Shown piece by piece: positions 35,176 through 44,824 of a DNA stretch of 64,000 nucleotides. The position numbers were made by a program, and so were the translations under genes. Numbering within the stretch: the stretch's first letter is position 1; every line of letters begins with the position of its first letter. This stretch comes from Sneathiella marina. GTDB lineage: Bacteria; Pseudomonadota; Alphaproteobacteria; Sneathiellales; Sneathiellaceae. The notes under the pieces are model-generated. The model saw only the letters and a program-made list of their open reading frames with translations. It ran no database searches and was not told where the DNA came from. Location: assembly GCF_023746535.1 (NCBI RefSeq), contig NZ_CP098747.1, positions 3,399,501 through 3,463,500 on the forward strand, in the 5' to 3' direction.

Positions 35176-35793
35176 TCAGCTGAGTGCCCGGGTAAAATCG
35201 AGGATCTTGTCCGTGCCCTCGGTCCAATTTTGCATCTCGGTGCGGCCGGATCTGATCCGCGGCTTGAAACCATGATCGCCATCTTCAAGCCAATGGATAG
35301 AAATGGTTGAGGACAAATTATACTTGGAAACAACGTCCTTATTTCCCATAGCATCGCGACTACCCTGCAGAATTAACGTTGGTGTTTTCAGAGCCACAAG
35401 ATGCTCGATCCTCGGTTTATCTTCTTTCTTTGCCGCGTAAAAAGGATAGCCAAGACAAACAAGCCCTTTAACGCCGATCTCATCTGCGACCATAGATGCC
35501 ATACGTCCTCCCATGGATTTACCGCCAATGATCAGGTTTTCTGGATTCCCCAAGGCTGTGACAGCTGTTTTCCAGCATTCCAACAATACAGGTTGACGAT
35601 CTGGTGGCCGTCTCCCACCTTCCTCGCGTCGCCTTTGCATATAGGGAAATTCAAACCGATAAACCCGCAAGCCTCCATTTCCCAGGTAATCCGCGTAGAA
35701 ATCCATGAACGGGCTATCCATCGGCGCGCCAGCGCTGTGGCTCAAAAGGACCCTTTGGCCGTTCACATTTCCGCCATTTTCAAGAAAATTCAT
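35176..35793 (-). CDS. Alpha/beta hydrolase (KANL3/TEX30 family)
   Basis: A 205-residue small alpha/beta hydrolase. The nucleophile elbow is GGKSMGGRMASM, the acid is in LQGSRDAMG, and the His in DGDHGFKP. The N-terminal LLSHSAGAPMDSPFM has the family's oxyanion segment. This group is related to dienelactone hydrolases; bacterial members have no settled substrate. It is convergent with the dehydrogenase fragment and divergent from the sterol-desaturase-family gene. Confidence 0.87.
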   Translation of the reverse strand: MNFLENGGNVNGQRVLLSHSAGAPMDSPFMDFYADYLGNGGLRVYRFEFPYMQRRREEGGRRPPDRQPVLLECWKTAVTALGNPENLIIGGKSMGGRMASMVADEIGVKGLVCLGYPFYAAKKEDKPRIEHLVALKTPTLILQGSRDAMGNKDVVSKYNLSSTISIHWLEDGDHGFKPRIRSGRTEMQNWTEGTDKILDFTRALS

Positions 35794-35865
35794 GATTATT
35801 CACGCAAATTATTCTATTTATTAGATAATATCCGACAATGCATTCGAGGATGAGTTTAATACAGC

Positions 35866-36669
35866 ATGTTTGAAATTATTGCCAATAACGAACCGGTTAT
35901 ACGACTCAGTTTCTTTATCGGAACGTTGGTTGCCGTGGGACTATGGGAAATAATTGCGCCCAAAAGGCCGCCCTCTGTTTCTAAAATCTGGCGATGGACA
36001 AATAATTTCGGAATTACTTTTTTTAATACCTTTTTACTCCGGGTTTTATTTCCCATTCTTGCAGTCGGTGTTGCGGTTATTGCCAAGGAGAAAGGATGGG
36101 GAGTTTTAAACATAATTCAGCTGCCTGAAATAATAGCAATCACAATTGCCGTAATTTTGCAGGATTTTGTCATCTATTGGCAGCATGTTATTTTCCATCA
36201 TTTTCCTATCTTGTGGCGGCTTCACAAGATGCACCATGCCGATGTGGATTACGACGTTTCTACCGGTGCCCGCTTTCATCCGATCGAGATCATTCTTTCC
36301 ATGCTCTTGAAATTGGTCGTCGTCTTGCTACTGGGGCCGCCAGTGGTTGCGGTTATAATATTTGAAATTTTGCTGAGCTCAATTGCCATGTTTAATCATG
36401 CCAATGCAGGCCTTCCGCCATCTATCGACAAGATTATACGGCTGTTCATGGTCACGCCGGACATGCATCGCGTACATCATTCGGTTATCCGCGCGGAACA
36501 TAATCACAATTTCGGATTTAACCTGCCTTGGTGGGACTACATGTTTGGGACCTATACCGCTGCACCGTCCGAGGGGCATGACAAAATGACAATTGGATTG
36601 GACGAATATCAGGAAAAACGAAAACAAAGCATTTTCTGGATGCTGTTGTTACCATTTTTGAAAAAATAA
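35866..36669 (+). CDS. Sterol desaturase / fatty acid hydroxylase family membrane protein
   Basis: A 267-residue integral membrane di-iron enzyme. Four or so hydrophobic helices flank the His clusters HVIFHH, HKMHHAD, HPIE, and HRVHHSV followed by HNHNFGF, the eight-plus His set that binds two irons. The family hydroxylates or desaturates lipids using O2. The substrate is not evident; membrane lipids, sterol-like hopanoids or ornithine lipids are options. Its TAA stop abuts the stop of the convergent CHAD gene with no base between. Confidence 0.9.
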   Translation: MFEIIANNEPVIRLSFFIGTLVAVGLWEIIAPKRPPSVSKIWRWTNNFGITFFNTFLLRVLFPILAVGVAVIAKEKGWGVLNIIQLPEIIAITIAVILQDFVIYWQHVIFHHFPILWRLHKMHHADVDYDVSTGARFHPIEIILSMLLKLVVVLLLGPPVVAVIIFEILLSSIAMFNHANAGLPPSIDKIIRLFMVTPDMHRVHHSVIRAEHNHNFGFNLPWWDYMFGTYTAAPSEGHDKMTIGLDEYQEKRKQSIFWMLLLPFLKK

Positions 36670-37626
36670 TTAATCGTTGATCCGCAAATCTTTGGCACTC
36701 AGAGAAAAGTCCTGATATCGCGCCCACAGGGCTTCAAACTCATCCAGATACCGATCCACTTCTTTCCCCGCTGTTTTTATAATTCGGGCATTCAGTAAGA
36801 GAATGTCCGAAAAATAATCAGCCCCGGATCGGCTACTTAAATCTGCCATAATATGCAGACCTTCCTTCACATCATTGATATGTCCGAGGCAATCCTGCAT
36901 TTTTACTAGAATATCAAACCCTTCCTTTACTTTTTCTTCCTTAAACAAGGAAGAAAAAAATCTCAGGTTATATCGGGACCGTTTTGTAAATTTTCGGAGT
37001 TCATGAAGATCTTCGACGGAATGATATACTTCTTCCGGCCCTAAATTCAATAATTCGATGTTGCCTTCCTCGATGGTCTCCAGTGCGAATTGTACAACAG
37101 GCGACGCCATTTTCTTACAAGCAGATTTCCCTAACGTGTCGGACCAATTGCTATTAAGCCATTGTTGGAATTCAGAGAACAAACGCTCGAAATGGCTTCC
37201 GGATAATTCCTTTGTGATGATATCTAATTCGTCTTTCCAAACTTGCTCACCTTGTTTTCGTAATTCCAGATAGGCGTCACGCAAACCTTTCTTTCGAATG
37301 TTCGGTGAGAGCATTCCATATAAAAACACATCCATGTTTCGTGCTTCCCCAAGCATATTTCCGAAATATCTGAATTCCCGCTTGAAATGGGCTCGGACGT
37401 CAGTGGGAATAATGAGTCTAAAAACCCGCATGGCAACCCGGATCCGACGCAGCCCGATACGTATTTGCATCAACGCCATAGGATCGCCGGTTTCCCGAAA
37501 TTTCAGGATATTTACTTCCAAATGATGGGCAGATTCGTGAAATATCAATTTCGCCGCAGACTCAAGGTCCGGATTGTTTTTCAAATCGATTTCAACCAGC
37601 TTGGTTACCGGCTTACCTGTTGTCAT
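36670..37626 (-). CDS. CHAD domain protein
   Basis: A 318-residue helical protein. The CHAD domain is marked by QIRIGLRRIRVAMRVFR, where conserved basic residues line a cavity, and later DLHELRKFTKRSRYNLRFF. CHAD domains bind inorganic polyphosphate; many occur with CYTH triphosphatases, but this one is alone. It shares an abutting stop with the convergent sterol-desaturase-family gene and has a 90-base gap to the divergent hydratase gene. Confidence 0.9.
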   Translation of the reverse strand: MTTGKPVTKLVEIDLKNNPDLESAAKLIFHESAHHLEVNILKFRETGDPMALMQIRIGLRRIRVAMRVFRLIIPTDVRAHFKREFRYFGNMLGEARNMDVFLYGMLSPNIRKKGLRDAYLELRKQGEQVWKDELDIITKELSGSHFERLFSEFQQWLNSNWSDTLGKSACKKMASPVVQFALETIEEGNIELLNLGPEEVYHSVEDLHELRKFTKRSRYNLRFFSSLFKEEKVKEGFDILVKMQDCLGHINDVKEGLHIMADLSSRSGADYFSDILLLNARIIKTAGKEVDRYLDEFEALWARYQDFSLSAKDLRIND

Positions 37627-37716
37627 GACATGTCACAAACTTCAAATATTTACGAATTTTTGATGTTCCCCTATGCTAGACTTCCTGACACCAAGAAATC
37701 AACCGAGAGAAAAATA

Positions 37717-38541
37717 ATGAATAACATAAAAGACTGGGTTGGCAATCAGATCACACATTCTGAACCGATATATCAACATCAATTGGACGGTGTTGCCGCG
37801 TTACTGAATGAAAAGGTTCCCGCCCCGGGTATTGTGAAACCAGGCGGCCACTGGATGTATTTTCTACCGACTGATGGACAGAACACGCTGGGACCGGACG
37901 GGCATGCGACAAAAGGCGGGTTTCTACCGCCTATCGAGCTGCCAAGACGTATGTGGGCGGGCAGCAGGCTTATCTTTCATGCGCCGTTGCAAGTTGGCGA
38001 AAGGGCCGAAAAAGTTTCAACCGTCAAAAGTGTTACACCGAAAGAAGGCCGCACGGGAAAACTGGTTTTTGTCACCGTTGAACATGAAGTGAGGAACGAA
38101 AAGGGGTTATGTATTGTCGAAGAACATGACATCGTTTTCCGGGACGCTCCGACAGAAGATGGTGGTACAAAACAGCCCCAACTGGCACCGACGGATGGTG
38201 ATTGGGATACTGTCATCAATCCAGATCCAGTTCTGTTGTTTCGCTATTCGGCTGTAACTTTCAACAGCCATCGCATCCATTATGATCGCGAATATTGTAT
38301 TGCGGAAGAAGGTTATCCTGGACTCGTCGTACATGGCCCTCTCCTCGGCACGCTGTTGATGCGACTAGCGGAAGAAAAGATGCAGCGGCCTCTTAAATCT
38401 TTTAGCTTCCGGAATTTTAATCCAATTTTTGATATTGCTTCCTTCACCTTATCGGGCAAAGCGGAAGCTGAGGATAAATGTACAGTATGGGTCGCCGGAC
38501 CCGATGGCGCTCTCGCTGTTTCTGCAACCGCTGAGTTCTAA
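37717..38541 (+). CDS. MaoC/FAS1-like hydratase (mesaconyl-C4-CoA hydratase-like)
   Basis: A 274-residue double hot-dog hydratase. The second half has the MaoC-type catalytic stretch FNSHRIHYDREY with the Asp/His pair, followed by GYPGLVVHGPLLGTLLM. The first half (MYFLPTDGQNTLGPDGH, LPRRMWAGSRLIFHAPL) is the FAS1-like dehydratase domain seen in itaconyl- and mesaconyl-CoA hydratases. The product hydrates a 2-enoyl-type CoA, most likely mesaconyl-C4-CoA. The ATG at 37717 has GAGAG upstream; longer readings run back through the CHAD gene and are rejected. A terminator follows at once. Confidence 0.85.
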   Translation: MNNIKDWVGNQITHSEPIYQHQLDGVAALLNEKVPAPGIVKPGGHWMYFLPTDGQNTLGPDGHATKGGFLPPIELPRRMWAGSRLIFHAPLQVGERAEKVSTVKSVTPKEGRTGKLVFVTVEHEVRNEKGLCIVEEHDIVFRDAPTEDGGTKQPQLAPTDGDWDTVINPDPVLLFRYSAVTFNSHRIHYDREYCIAEEGYPGLVVHGPLLGTLLMRLAEEKMQRPLKSFSFRNFNPIFDIASFTLSGKAEAEDKCTVWVAGPDGALAVSATAEF

Positions 38542-38542
38542 T

Positions 38543-38573
38543 AAAAAAAGAGGCGGATATACTCCGCCTCTTT
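38543..38573. terminator. Bidirectional intrinsic terminator
   Basis: AAAGAGGCGGA (38547-38557) and TCCGCCTCTTT (38563-38573) form an 11-bp stem with a 5-base loop, 1-5 bases after the hydratase stop and 23 bases beyond the PCuAC stop. The minus strand continues with seven T residues, so it is strongest for the copper operon. Confidence 0.9.
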
Positions 38574-38596
38574 CATGTGTTCAGATGATTAAAACC

Positions 38597-39082
38597 TTAG
38601 TGCTTATGTGCACCCGACATAGCGCCAGCTTCTTTGACATGCACCATAACCTTTATGTCGCCTGCATGTTCGAAGACCAGGGTCATGGGGAATTCCTCGC
38701 CCATTTTCAGCTTTTGCGTCAATCCCATCAGCATGATGTGAAGGCCGCCAGGTTTTAGCATTACTTTCTGACCCGGCTCGATAACGACATCATCAACAGG
38801 TGCCATACTCATCACACCTTCTTTCATGAAGCTCTCATGAATTTCCGCGCGCTTTGCGACAGGAGATTTTACGCTAACCAGTCGGTCAGCTTTACTTCCT
38901 TCATTCTTGATCATCACGAACGCCCCACCGACTTTTGCGCTGCCGGGCCGCGCCCGTGACCAGGCGTCCTTGACCATAATATTGTGCTTCTCCGCGGCGA
39001 GAACCTCTGACGCGTTATTTCCAATGCCTGTCGTCAGAAGGAAGGCGGCGAGAAGCATAGGTAGAAAATTGAGAAATTTCAT
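38597..39082 (-). CDS. Periplasmic copper chaperone PCu(A)C
   Basis: A 161-residue secreted protein with a signal peptide to about residue 30 (VLAA-EKH). It has the Cu(I) motif H-x10-M-x21-H-x-M: His82, Met93, His115, Met117. It delivers copper to cytochrome oxidase, working with Sco. A His/Met-rich C-terminal tail (AMSGAHKH) may bind further copper. It is 18 bases downstream of the sco gene, in the same operon. Confidence 0.94.
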   Translation of the reverse strand: MKFLNFLPMLLAAFLLTTGIGNNASEVLAAEKHNIMVKDAWSRARPGSAKVGGAFVMIKNEGSKADRLVSVKSPVAKRAEIHESFMKEGVMSMAPVDDVVIEPGQKVMLKPGGLHIMLMGLTQKLKMGEEFPMTLVFEHAGDIKVMVHVKEAGAMSGAHKH

Positions 39083-39100
39083 TGTCAGTTCCTTGGCGAA

Positions 39101-39712
39101 TTACAGTTGCTCGTTAATTTTTGCAACCATTTCCTCTGGCGTGGTTCCATAGGAAAATACGGTTATTAGGGCGCCATCGCGGCCCATTAAATAAGTGAAA
39201 GATGTGTGATCTACCAGATAGTATTCTGGATCTCCATCCTCTACTTTCTGACCATAGACACGATACTTTTTCATAACGTCCTTGATTTGAGTTTCGCTGC
39301 CCGTTAGGCCAACGATAGATGGATGAAACGAGGAGAGGAACTCATCCATTACCAATACTGTGTCACGCGCCGGATCAACGGTAACAAAGACCGGGACGAC
39401 TTCATCCGCCGCATCCCCCAACTCTTCCATGGCGACAGAAATGGTTTGCGCTTCTGTGGGGCAGACATCCGGACAAAATGTATATCCAAAAAAAACAAGC
39501 ATCAGTTTATCCTGGAAATCTTTGTCTGTGACCGGTTCACCTTTTTGATTAATCAACTCAAAACTGCCGCCGATTTGCGGCACACCGGAAATTATCGACG
39601 ACCCCTTCTGGGCTGTTGGCCCAACCTGAAGCATGCCAGTCGACCAAAGGCCGATGACAAGCACGCTGGCGAGGACAAAAAACGCAATACAATAGGCTAA
39701 AATTTTATTCAT
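39101..39712 (-). CDS. SCO1/SenC family copper-binding protein
   Basis: A 203-residue membrane-anchored thioredoxin-fold protein. An N-terminal helix (about residues 5-24) anchors it to the periplasmic face of the inner membrane. The copper ligands are Cys80 and Cys84 in FCPDVCPTE and His169 in LVDHTSFTY. It helps assemble the CuA centre of cytochrome oxidase. First gene of the sco-pcuAC operon. No cytochrome oxidase gene is in the window. Confidence 0.94.
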   Translation of the reverse strand: MNKILAYCIAFFVLASVLVIGLWSTGMLQVGPTAQKGSSIISGVPQIGGSFELINQKGEPVTDKDFQDKLMLVFFGYTFCPDVCPTEAQTISVAMEELGDAADEVVPVFVTVDPARDTVLVMDEFLSSFHPSIVGLTGSETQIKDVMKKYRVYGQKVEDGDPEYYLVDHTSFTYLMGRDGALITVFSYGTTPEEMVAKINEQL

Positions 39713-39958
39713 AGTCCACCCTTACATCGTCGCATCGGACAATGCCCTTGCGCCGGAAAACACCCTCTAATTGGAAGTGCTCCTATGTTTAGTCGCGCCT
39801 CTCATTAATCTCAAGAGTTAATGCCGCCCTGCGGCACTTGACCACAGGTCAGTGATGCCGGCTTTATCTGGGATTGACCAGCCTCTGATCTGACGATACG
39901 CTGATTACAATAATAACCGACTTGAGCAATTTTTCTCCCTGGCCGGCATAAACAAAAT

Positions 39959-40909
39959 ATGAGCATTTTTTTCGCGAAACGCCTCCTGACCTTCATCGCG
40001 ACTTTGATTAGCGCATCCATGGTCATTTTCCTGGTGATGGAAATTTTACCTGGCGATCCCGCGCTCGTGATCCTCGGTATCGATGCAACAGATGAAATGG
40101 TTGCGGCTCTGACCCGGGAACTGGGGCTCGATCGCCCTGCCCCGGTTAGATATTGGGAATGGGTAAGCGGCTTATTTCGCGGGGAAATGGGCAATAGCTA
40201 CGCCTATAAGGTCCCTGTCTGGGAATTAGTGGAATATTCACTCTGGATCACCATCCCACTTGCCATACTGGCTATGTTTTTCAGTATTATCCTTGCGCTT
40301 GTTATTGGCCTCTATGCAGCGGCAAACCATAACAAAATACAGGATGTCACCTTAATGGGTTTCAGCCAATTGGGAATTTCTGTGCCTAATTTCTGGCTGG
40401 CAATTTTGCTGATCCTATACTTTTCAATCCAGCTTAACTGGTTTCCGGCTGGCGGTTTTCCAGGATGGGATGAAGGGATTTTCAAAAGCTTGAAGTCCTT
40501 ACTCCTGCCAGCCTTGGCTTTGGCGACCGTTGTTGGCGCCATATTAGCACGGATAACCCGATCCTCGGTCCTCGAAGTTTTCCGCGAGGATTATGTACGT
40601 ACGGCACGGGCCAAGGGGCTCAGCCAGCGGGCGACTTTATGGGGACATGTACTGAGAAACGCGTTAATTCCGGTCCTCACAGTTAGCGGCATTCAGTTTG
40701 CTACCTTGCTTACCGGCACCGTTGTCGTTGAGAATGTGTTTCATATCCCAGGGCTTGGCTCGCTGGTTCTGAAGGCAATCAACAATCGCGATACCATTGT
40801 TGTTGAAAATGTTGTCCTTTTGCTCGCAACCATGGTTATCACCGTTAATTTCGTTGTCGACATCTTGTACGCCGTCATTGACCCGCGACTAAAGGCCCAT
40901 GATATATGA
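39959..40909 (+). CDS. Peptide/nickel-type ABC transporter permease (DppB family)
   Basis: A 316-residue inner-membrane permease with about six helices. Typical family segments include the N-terminal MVIFLVMEILPGDPALVILG, and the EAA loop FREDYVRTARAKGLSQRATLWGHVLRNALIPV. Its stop overlaps the next permease start by 4 bases. A weak promoter candidate (TTGACC at 39874-39879 with TACGCT 17 bases later) lies upstream; the ribosome site is poor. No gene for a substrate-binding protein precedes it, unlike most such operons. Confidence 0.92.
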   Translation: MSIFFAKRLLTFIATLISASMVIFLVMEILPGDPALVILGIDATDEMVAALTRELGLDRPAPVRYWEWVSGLFRGEMGNSYAYKVPVWELVEYSLWITIPLAILAMFFSIILALVIGLYAAANHNKIQDVTLMGFSQLGISVPNFWLAILLILYFSIQLNWFPAGGFPGWDEGIFKSLKSLLLPALALATVVGAILARITRSSVLEVFREDYVRTARAKGLSQRATLWGHVLRNALIPVLTVSGIQFATLLTGTVVVENVFHIPGLGSLVLKAINNRDTIVVENVVLLLATMVITVNFVVDILYAVIDPRLKAHDI

Positions 40910-41757
40910 GTGAAACGAATTCAGCTTCATTTCTAAATCGCTGCCGTCGAAGCCGAAGTTTCGTCGTTGGCGGGATAATGACCGGTTTTTTGTTGATTTG
41001 CGCACTGGTGTCATTGGTTTGGACGCCAGGTTCCGCCTATGACATCGAAATCGGCAATCGCTTTCTGCCGCCGTCCGCCGATCATTGGTTAGGAACGGAT
41101 CAGTTCGGCCGGGACATCGTTTCCATGCTGATGACAGGAACGCAGAATTCAATCGTCGTCGCGGTCGTCGCTGTTTCCATCGGACTGGCCATTGGCGTCA
41201 ATCTCGGCCTGCTTGCCTCTGCCCGGCGCGGCTGGACAGAAGAAGTCATCATGCGGCTCAGTGATTTTTCCTTCGCTTTTCCGGCTATTCTATCAGCCAT
41301 AATGCTGACGGCCATATTGGGGCCAGGAGGTGTCAATTCCATCCTCGCCATCGGCTTGTATAACATTCCGGTTTTCGCACGATTGACCCGCGGATCCGCA
41401 AACGCCATCTGGGCGCGAGAGTTCGTGATGGCAGCCCGCGCGGCCGGAAAAGGAAAGCTGCGGATAACGTTCGAACATATCCTGCCCAATATTCTGTCCA
41501 TTATCATCGTCCAGGCCACAATCCTGTTTGCAATTGCTATCCTGGCAGAGGCCGCTCTTTCATATCTGGGTCTTGGCACACAACCACCGCATCCATCCTG
41601 GGGGCGCATGTTGAATGAAGCACAAGCCTTGATGTTCCTGGACCCCATGCAAGCTATCTACCCGGGATTGACCATCGCCGTCGCCGTGTTCGGCTTGAAT
41701 TTGCTGGGAGACGGCTTTCGGGATGTTCTTGATCCGCGCCTGTCAAGGAAACGCTGA
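40906..41757 (+). CDS. Peptide/nickel-type ABC transporter permease (DppC family)
   Basis: A 283-residue permease, partner of the preceding one. The N-terminal SADHWLGTDQFGRDIVSML is a hallmark of DppC/OppC proteins. The EAA loop is EFVMAARAAGKGKLRITFEHILPNI. ATGA overlap with the first permease shows translational coupling. About six helices, with one near the N-terminus before the periplasmic loop. Confidence 0.93.
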   Translation: MSETNSASFLNRCRRSRSFVVGGIMTGFLLICALVSLVWTPGSAYDIEIGNRFLPPSADHWLGTDQFGRDIVSMLMTGTQNSIVVAVVAVSIGLAIGVNLGLLASARRGWTEEVIMRLSDFSFAFPAILSAIMLTAILGPGGVNSILAIGLYNIPVFARLTRGSANAIWAREFVMAARAAGKGKLRITFEHILPNILSIIIVQATILFAIAILAEAALSYLGLGTQPPHPSWGRMLNEAQALMFLDPMQAIYPGLTIAVAVFGLNLLGDGFRDVLDPRLSRKR

Positions 41758-41758
41758 T

Positions 41759-42754
41759 ATGACTTTGCTCAACGTCGATAACCTCAGCGTCACACTCGCA
41801 ACCAACGATGGGCCGGCGCGTGCCGTGCGTAATTTATCATTTTCCCTTGAAAAAGGTGAAACCCTGGGCATTGTCGGCGAAAGCGGATGCGGAAAGTCCA
41901 TGACAGCCCTGGCGCTTATGGGGTTGCTTCCGGAACGGAGCGAAACAGACGGCGCCATTGCTCTAAATGGTCAAAATTTGCTCACCAAACCAGAATCTGA
42001 GCTATGCAAGATTCGCGGCAACAATATGGCCATGATTTTTCAGGAACCGATGACATCGCTTAATCCCGTACATACGGTGGGTCGGCAAATCATGGAACCC
42101 CTTCGCCTACATAAAGGTTTATCGAAATCTGCCGCCGCTAGTGAAACAATCGCATTGCTGGATCGTGTTGGCATTCCCAATCCGAAGGAACGGCTTCACA
42201 ATTATCCGCATCAGCTTTCCGGCGGACAACGCCAACGCGTCATGATTGCCGTCGCGCTTTCTTGTGCGCCTGATATCCTCATCGCCGACGAACCAACGAC
42301 GGCGCTGGATGTAACCATTCAAGATCAGATACTGGATCTTATCCAGGGATTGGTGCAGGAAGAGGGAATGGCGCTTATTCTGATTTCCCATGATCTGGGC
42401 GTCATATCCGAGAACGCGGAAACGGTCATGGTCATGTATGGCGGGACAGCTGTCGAAAGCGGTAAAACAAACCGGATTTTTAATGAACTTTCCCACCCTT
42501 ACACGCAAGGCCTGTTTGCAGCCATGCCCAAACTTGGGATGGGCCGTAATGCCCGTTTGGTGACCATCCCCGGCACCGTGCCAGATTTAGTCAATTTGCC
42601 TTCAGGCTGTACGTTCACTGACCGCTGCCCGTTGGCGACGGCTCAATGCCGCGAAACCGTTCCACCGCAACATAGCCTTAGTAACAGTCACGGCGTTGCT
42701 TGCCACAATTTGGATAAAGCTCGCTCCATGAAACCCGGGGAGCTTTACACATGA
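41759..42754 (+). CDS. Peptide/nickel-type ABC transporter ATPase (DppD family)
   Basis: A 331-residue ATP-binding subunit. Walker [15 protein letters not shown], signature [15 protein letters not shown] and Walker [16 protein letters not shown] are all intact, followed by SHDLGVI. The C-terminal oligopeptide-transporter extension has Cys-rich [14 protein letters not shown]. The ATG at 41759 is chosen because AAGGAAA lies about 7 bases upstream and it falls one base after the permease stop. Longer in-frame readings overlap the permease gene and are unlikely. Confidence 0.94.
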   Translation: MTLLNVDNLSVTLATNDGPARAVRNLSFSLEKGETLGIVGESGCGKSMTALALMGLLPERSETDGAIALNGQNLLTKPESELCKIRGNNMAMIFQEPMTSLNPVHTVGRQIMEPLRLHKGLSKSAAASETIALLDRVGIPNPKERLHNYPHQLSGGQRQRVMIAVALSCAPDILIADEPTTALDVTIQDQILDLIQGLVQEEGMALILISHDLGVISENAETVMVMYGGTAVESGKTNRIFNELSHPYTQGLFAAMPKLGMGRNARLVTIPGTVPDLVNLPSGCTFTDRCPLATAQCRETVPPQHSLSNSHGVACHNLDKARSMKPGELYT

Positions 42755-43755
42755 CCGACAGATCTCCGCCACAACCGGTCTTGGAAGTTACTGATCTGGT
42801 TCGGCATTATCGACTGCCGCGAGAAAGCCTGTTTGCCCCACCGGGTCATGTTTTCGCTCTCAATGGTGTCAGCTTTACCATTCAAAAAGGCAAAAGCTTT
42901 GGTATTGTTGGCGAAAGTGGATGTGGAAAATCGACGTTGGCGCGAAATGTTATGGCACTTGAAGAGACGGATGCGGGCTCCGTTAAAATTCTGGGATCCG
43001 AAGTCATCGGGAAGAGCTTTGATCAACTAAGACCACTGCGCCAACATTTTCAAATGGTGTTTCAGGATCCATACGGCTCCCTCGACCCTCACCACAATGT
43101 CGGCCGGATTATCGCTGAACCTCTCGCGGCTTTAGGCCCTCTTTCCAGTGATGAAAGAGATAGACGCATCACCGAGGTGCTAGAATCTGTTGGTTTGAAG
43201 AAAACGGACGCAACAAAATATCCACATGAGTTTTCTGGTGGACAGCGACAACGTATTGCGATCGCCCGCGCCCTTATTACCCACCCGGAACTCATCGTCG
43301 CTGACGAGCCGGTTTCCGCCCTTGATGTTTCGGTGCAGGCTCAGGTTTTGAATTTGCTTAAAGATCTACAGAATACTTTTGGCGTCACCTATATGTTTAT
43401 CAGCCATGATCTTGCAGTTGTGGAATATCTTTGCGACGAAGTTGCTGTCATGTATCTGGGCGAAATTGTCGAAAAAGGCCGCACTGAAGATTTATTTGCC
43501 ACACCGGCACATCCCTATACCCGCATTCTCCTCGACGCTGTACCGCAACCCGGAGCGCCTGAAAAAAGGACTCGCATCAAATTAAGAGGAAATGTCACAG
43601 GCCAGACGGAGCAACGACAGGGATGTTCCTTTCAGGATCGCTGCCCCATGGTTCAGGATATATGCCGACGCAGCAAGCCACCGCTTGCCGCCGTTGGGAC
43701 TGATCACATTGCCGCGTGCCATTTCTCATCAGAGATTAGCGAAAACTCAACGTGA
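42751..43755 (+). CDS. Peptide/nickel-type ABC transporter ATPase (DppF family)
   Basis: A 334-residue second ATP-binding subunit with Walker [19 protein letters not shown], signature FSGGQRQRIAIARAL, Walker B ELIVADEPVSALDVS and SHDLAVV. The C-terminal extension carries CSFQDRCPMVQDIC, as in the partner. It overlaps the first ATPase gene by 4 bases (ATGA), completing a BCDF set of membrane and energy subunits. Substrate would depend on a binding protein encoded elsewhere. Confidence 0.94.
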   Translation: MTDRSPPQPVLEVTDLVRHYRLPRESLFAPPGHVFALNGVSFTIQKGKSFGIVGESGCGKSTLARNVMALEETDAGSVKILGSEVIGKSFDQLRPLRQHFQMVFQDPYGSLDPHHNVGRIIAEPLAALGPLSSDERDRRITEVLESVGLKKTDATKYPHEFSGGQRQRIAIARALITHPELIVADEPVSALDVSVQAQVLNLLKDLQNTFGVTYMFISHDLAVVEYLCDEVAVMYLGEIVEKGRTEDLFATPAHPYTRILLDAVPQPGAPEKRTRIKLRGNVTGQTEQRQGCSFQDRCPMVQDICRRSKPPLAAVGTDHIAACHFSSEISENST

Positions 43756-43784
43756 TCCTAAGTCGACACTCCTCACTGCAAACC

Positions 43785-44186
43785 TTATTCCGTATCGCCT
43801 TCAAACTGCAGTGACGCGGAATTCAAACAATAGCGTAATCCGGTCGGTTCTGGCCCGTCGGGGAAAACATGCCCCAAATGGGCATCACATTTATTACAGA
43901 TTACCTCGACACGCCGCATAAAGAAGCTACGGTCCTCGATTTCGCCCACCATTTCCTCGTTCAGCGGTTTGTAGAAACTCGGCCAGCCGGTGCCTGATTC
44001 GTATTTGGTTTCTGACGAAAACAAAGGCTCGTTACAGCAAACACATTTGTATGTTCCCACCGCCTTATTTTCATTCAAAGGTCCCGTAAAAGCGCGCTCC
44101 GTACCTTTTTTTCGCGTGACATGATACTGTTCTTTTGACAATTGGGCTTTCCACTCAGCATCACTTTTAGAAACTTTCTCTACCAT
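43785..44186 (-). CDS. msrB: Peptide-methionine (R)-S-oxide reductase
   Basis: A 133-residue MsrB. It has both zinc CxxC pairs (KCVCC and CNKC), [13 protein letters not shown], and the catalytic Cys in RYCLNSASL. It repairs methionine-R-sulfoxide in proteins. No signal peptide, so cytoplasmic. It is convergent with the ABC operon and divergent from the DUF2794 gene. Confidence 0.96.
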   Translation of the reverse strand: MVEKVSKSDAEWKAQLSKEQYHVTRKKGTERAFTGPLNENKAVGTYKCVCCNEPLFSSETKYESGTGWPSFYKPLNEEMVGEIEDRSFFMRRVEVICNKCDAHLGHVFPDGPEPTGLRYCLNSASLQFEGDTE

Positions 44187-44334
44187 ATCGTGGCTCCCAT
44201 TCTTAAATCGTTCGAGATTGATGACTATATTCTATTTATAAATATACGATAAAATACAAGACGGTTCGTCACAATACTTGACGAAATCGTCAGCTTAGCC
44301 GAAAATAATCTTCCAGAGGCTAGATGGAGTGAGA

Positions 44335-44709
44335 ATGAGTGAGGTTGTAAGTTTCGACGATCACCATTTGACCCGATCTGCGAAGCAGACGCAATCGGGG
44401 CAACATTCAGCGCCGGTATTTTTTAATCGCCTTGAACTCAGTCAAATTTTACAGGTTTACGGCCAAATGGTCGCAAAATCGGAATGGCGTGATTATGCCA
44501 TCGGACAGGATAAAAATACCTGTATTTTCGCCATTTTTCACCGGTCAACAGACCGCCCGCTCTATAGGATATATAAAGAGCCCCGGCTGGCAGCAAAACA
44601 GGGTGCCTTTTCGGTGTTGGCGCAAAACGGACGGATCCTCAAACGCGGCAAGACATTGGACCAAGTTCTGAAGGTTTTTGATCGCATGCGTTTCAAGGCA
44701 ATCGACTAA
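44335..44709 (+). CDS. DUF2794 family protein
   Basis: A 124-residue protein matching DUF2794, a family confined mostly to Alphaproteobacteria: VFFNRLELSQILQVYGQMVAKSEWRDYAIG, LYRIYKEPRLAAKQGAFSV, then GRILKRGKTLDQVLKVFDR. Function unknown; no signal peptide. The ATG at 44335 follows GGAG by 5 bases; a GTG two codons earlier overlaps that site. Confidence 0.88.
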   Translation: MSEVVSFDDHHLTRSAKQTQSGQHSAPVFFNRLELSQILQVYGQMVAKSEWRDYAIGQDKNTCIFAIFHRSTDRPLYRIYKEPRLAAKQGAFSVLAQNGRILKRGKTLDQVLKVFDRMRFKAID

Positions 44710-44824
44710 CGTCAAACATCGCCTCACGAAGCGGTGAAACAGTGTGAATTGCAAAAAACCCGGCAACGCTGAAATTATAGTCCTTAAGGCCCTTTCTTTA
44801 AACAGACGAAAACGGATCGAAAAG

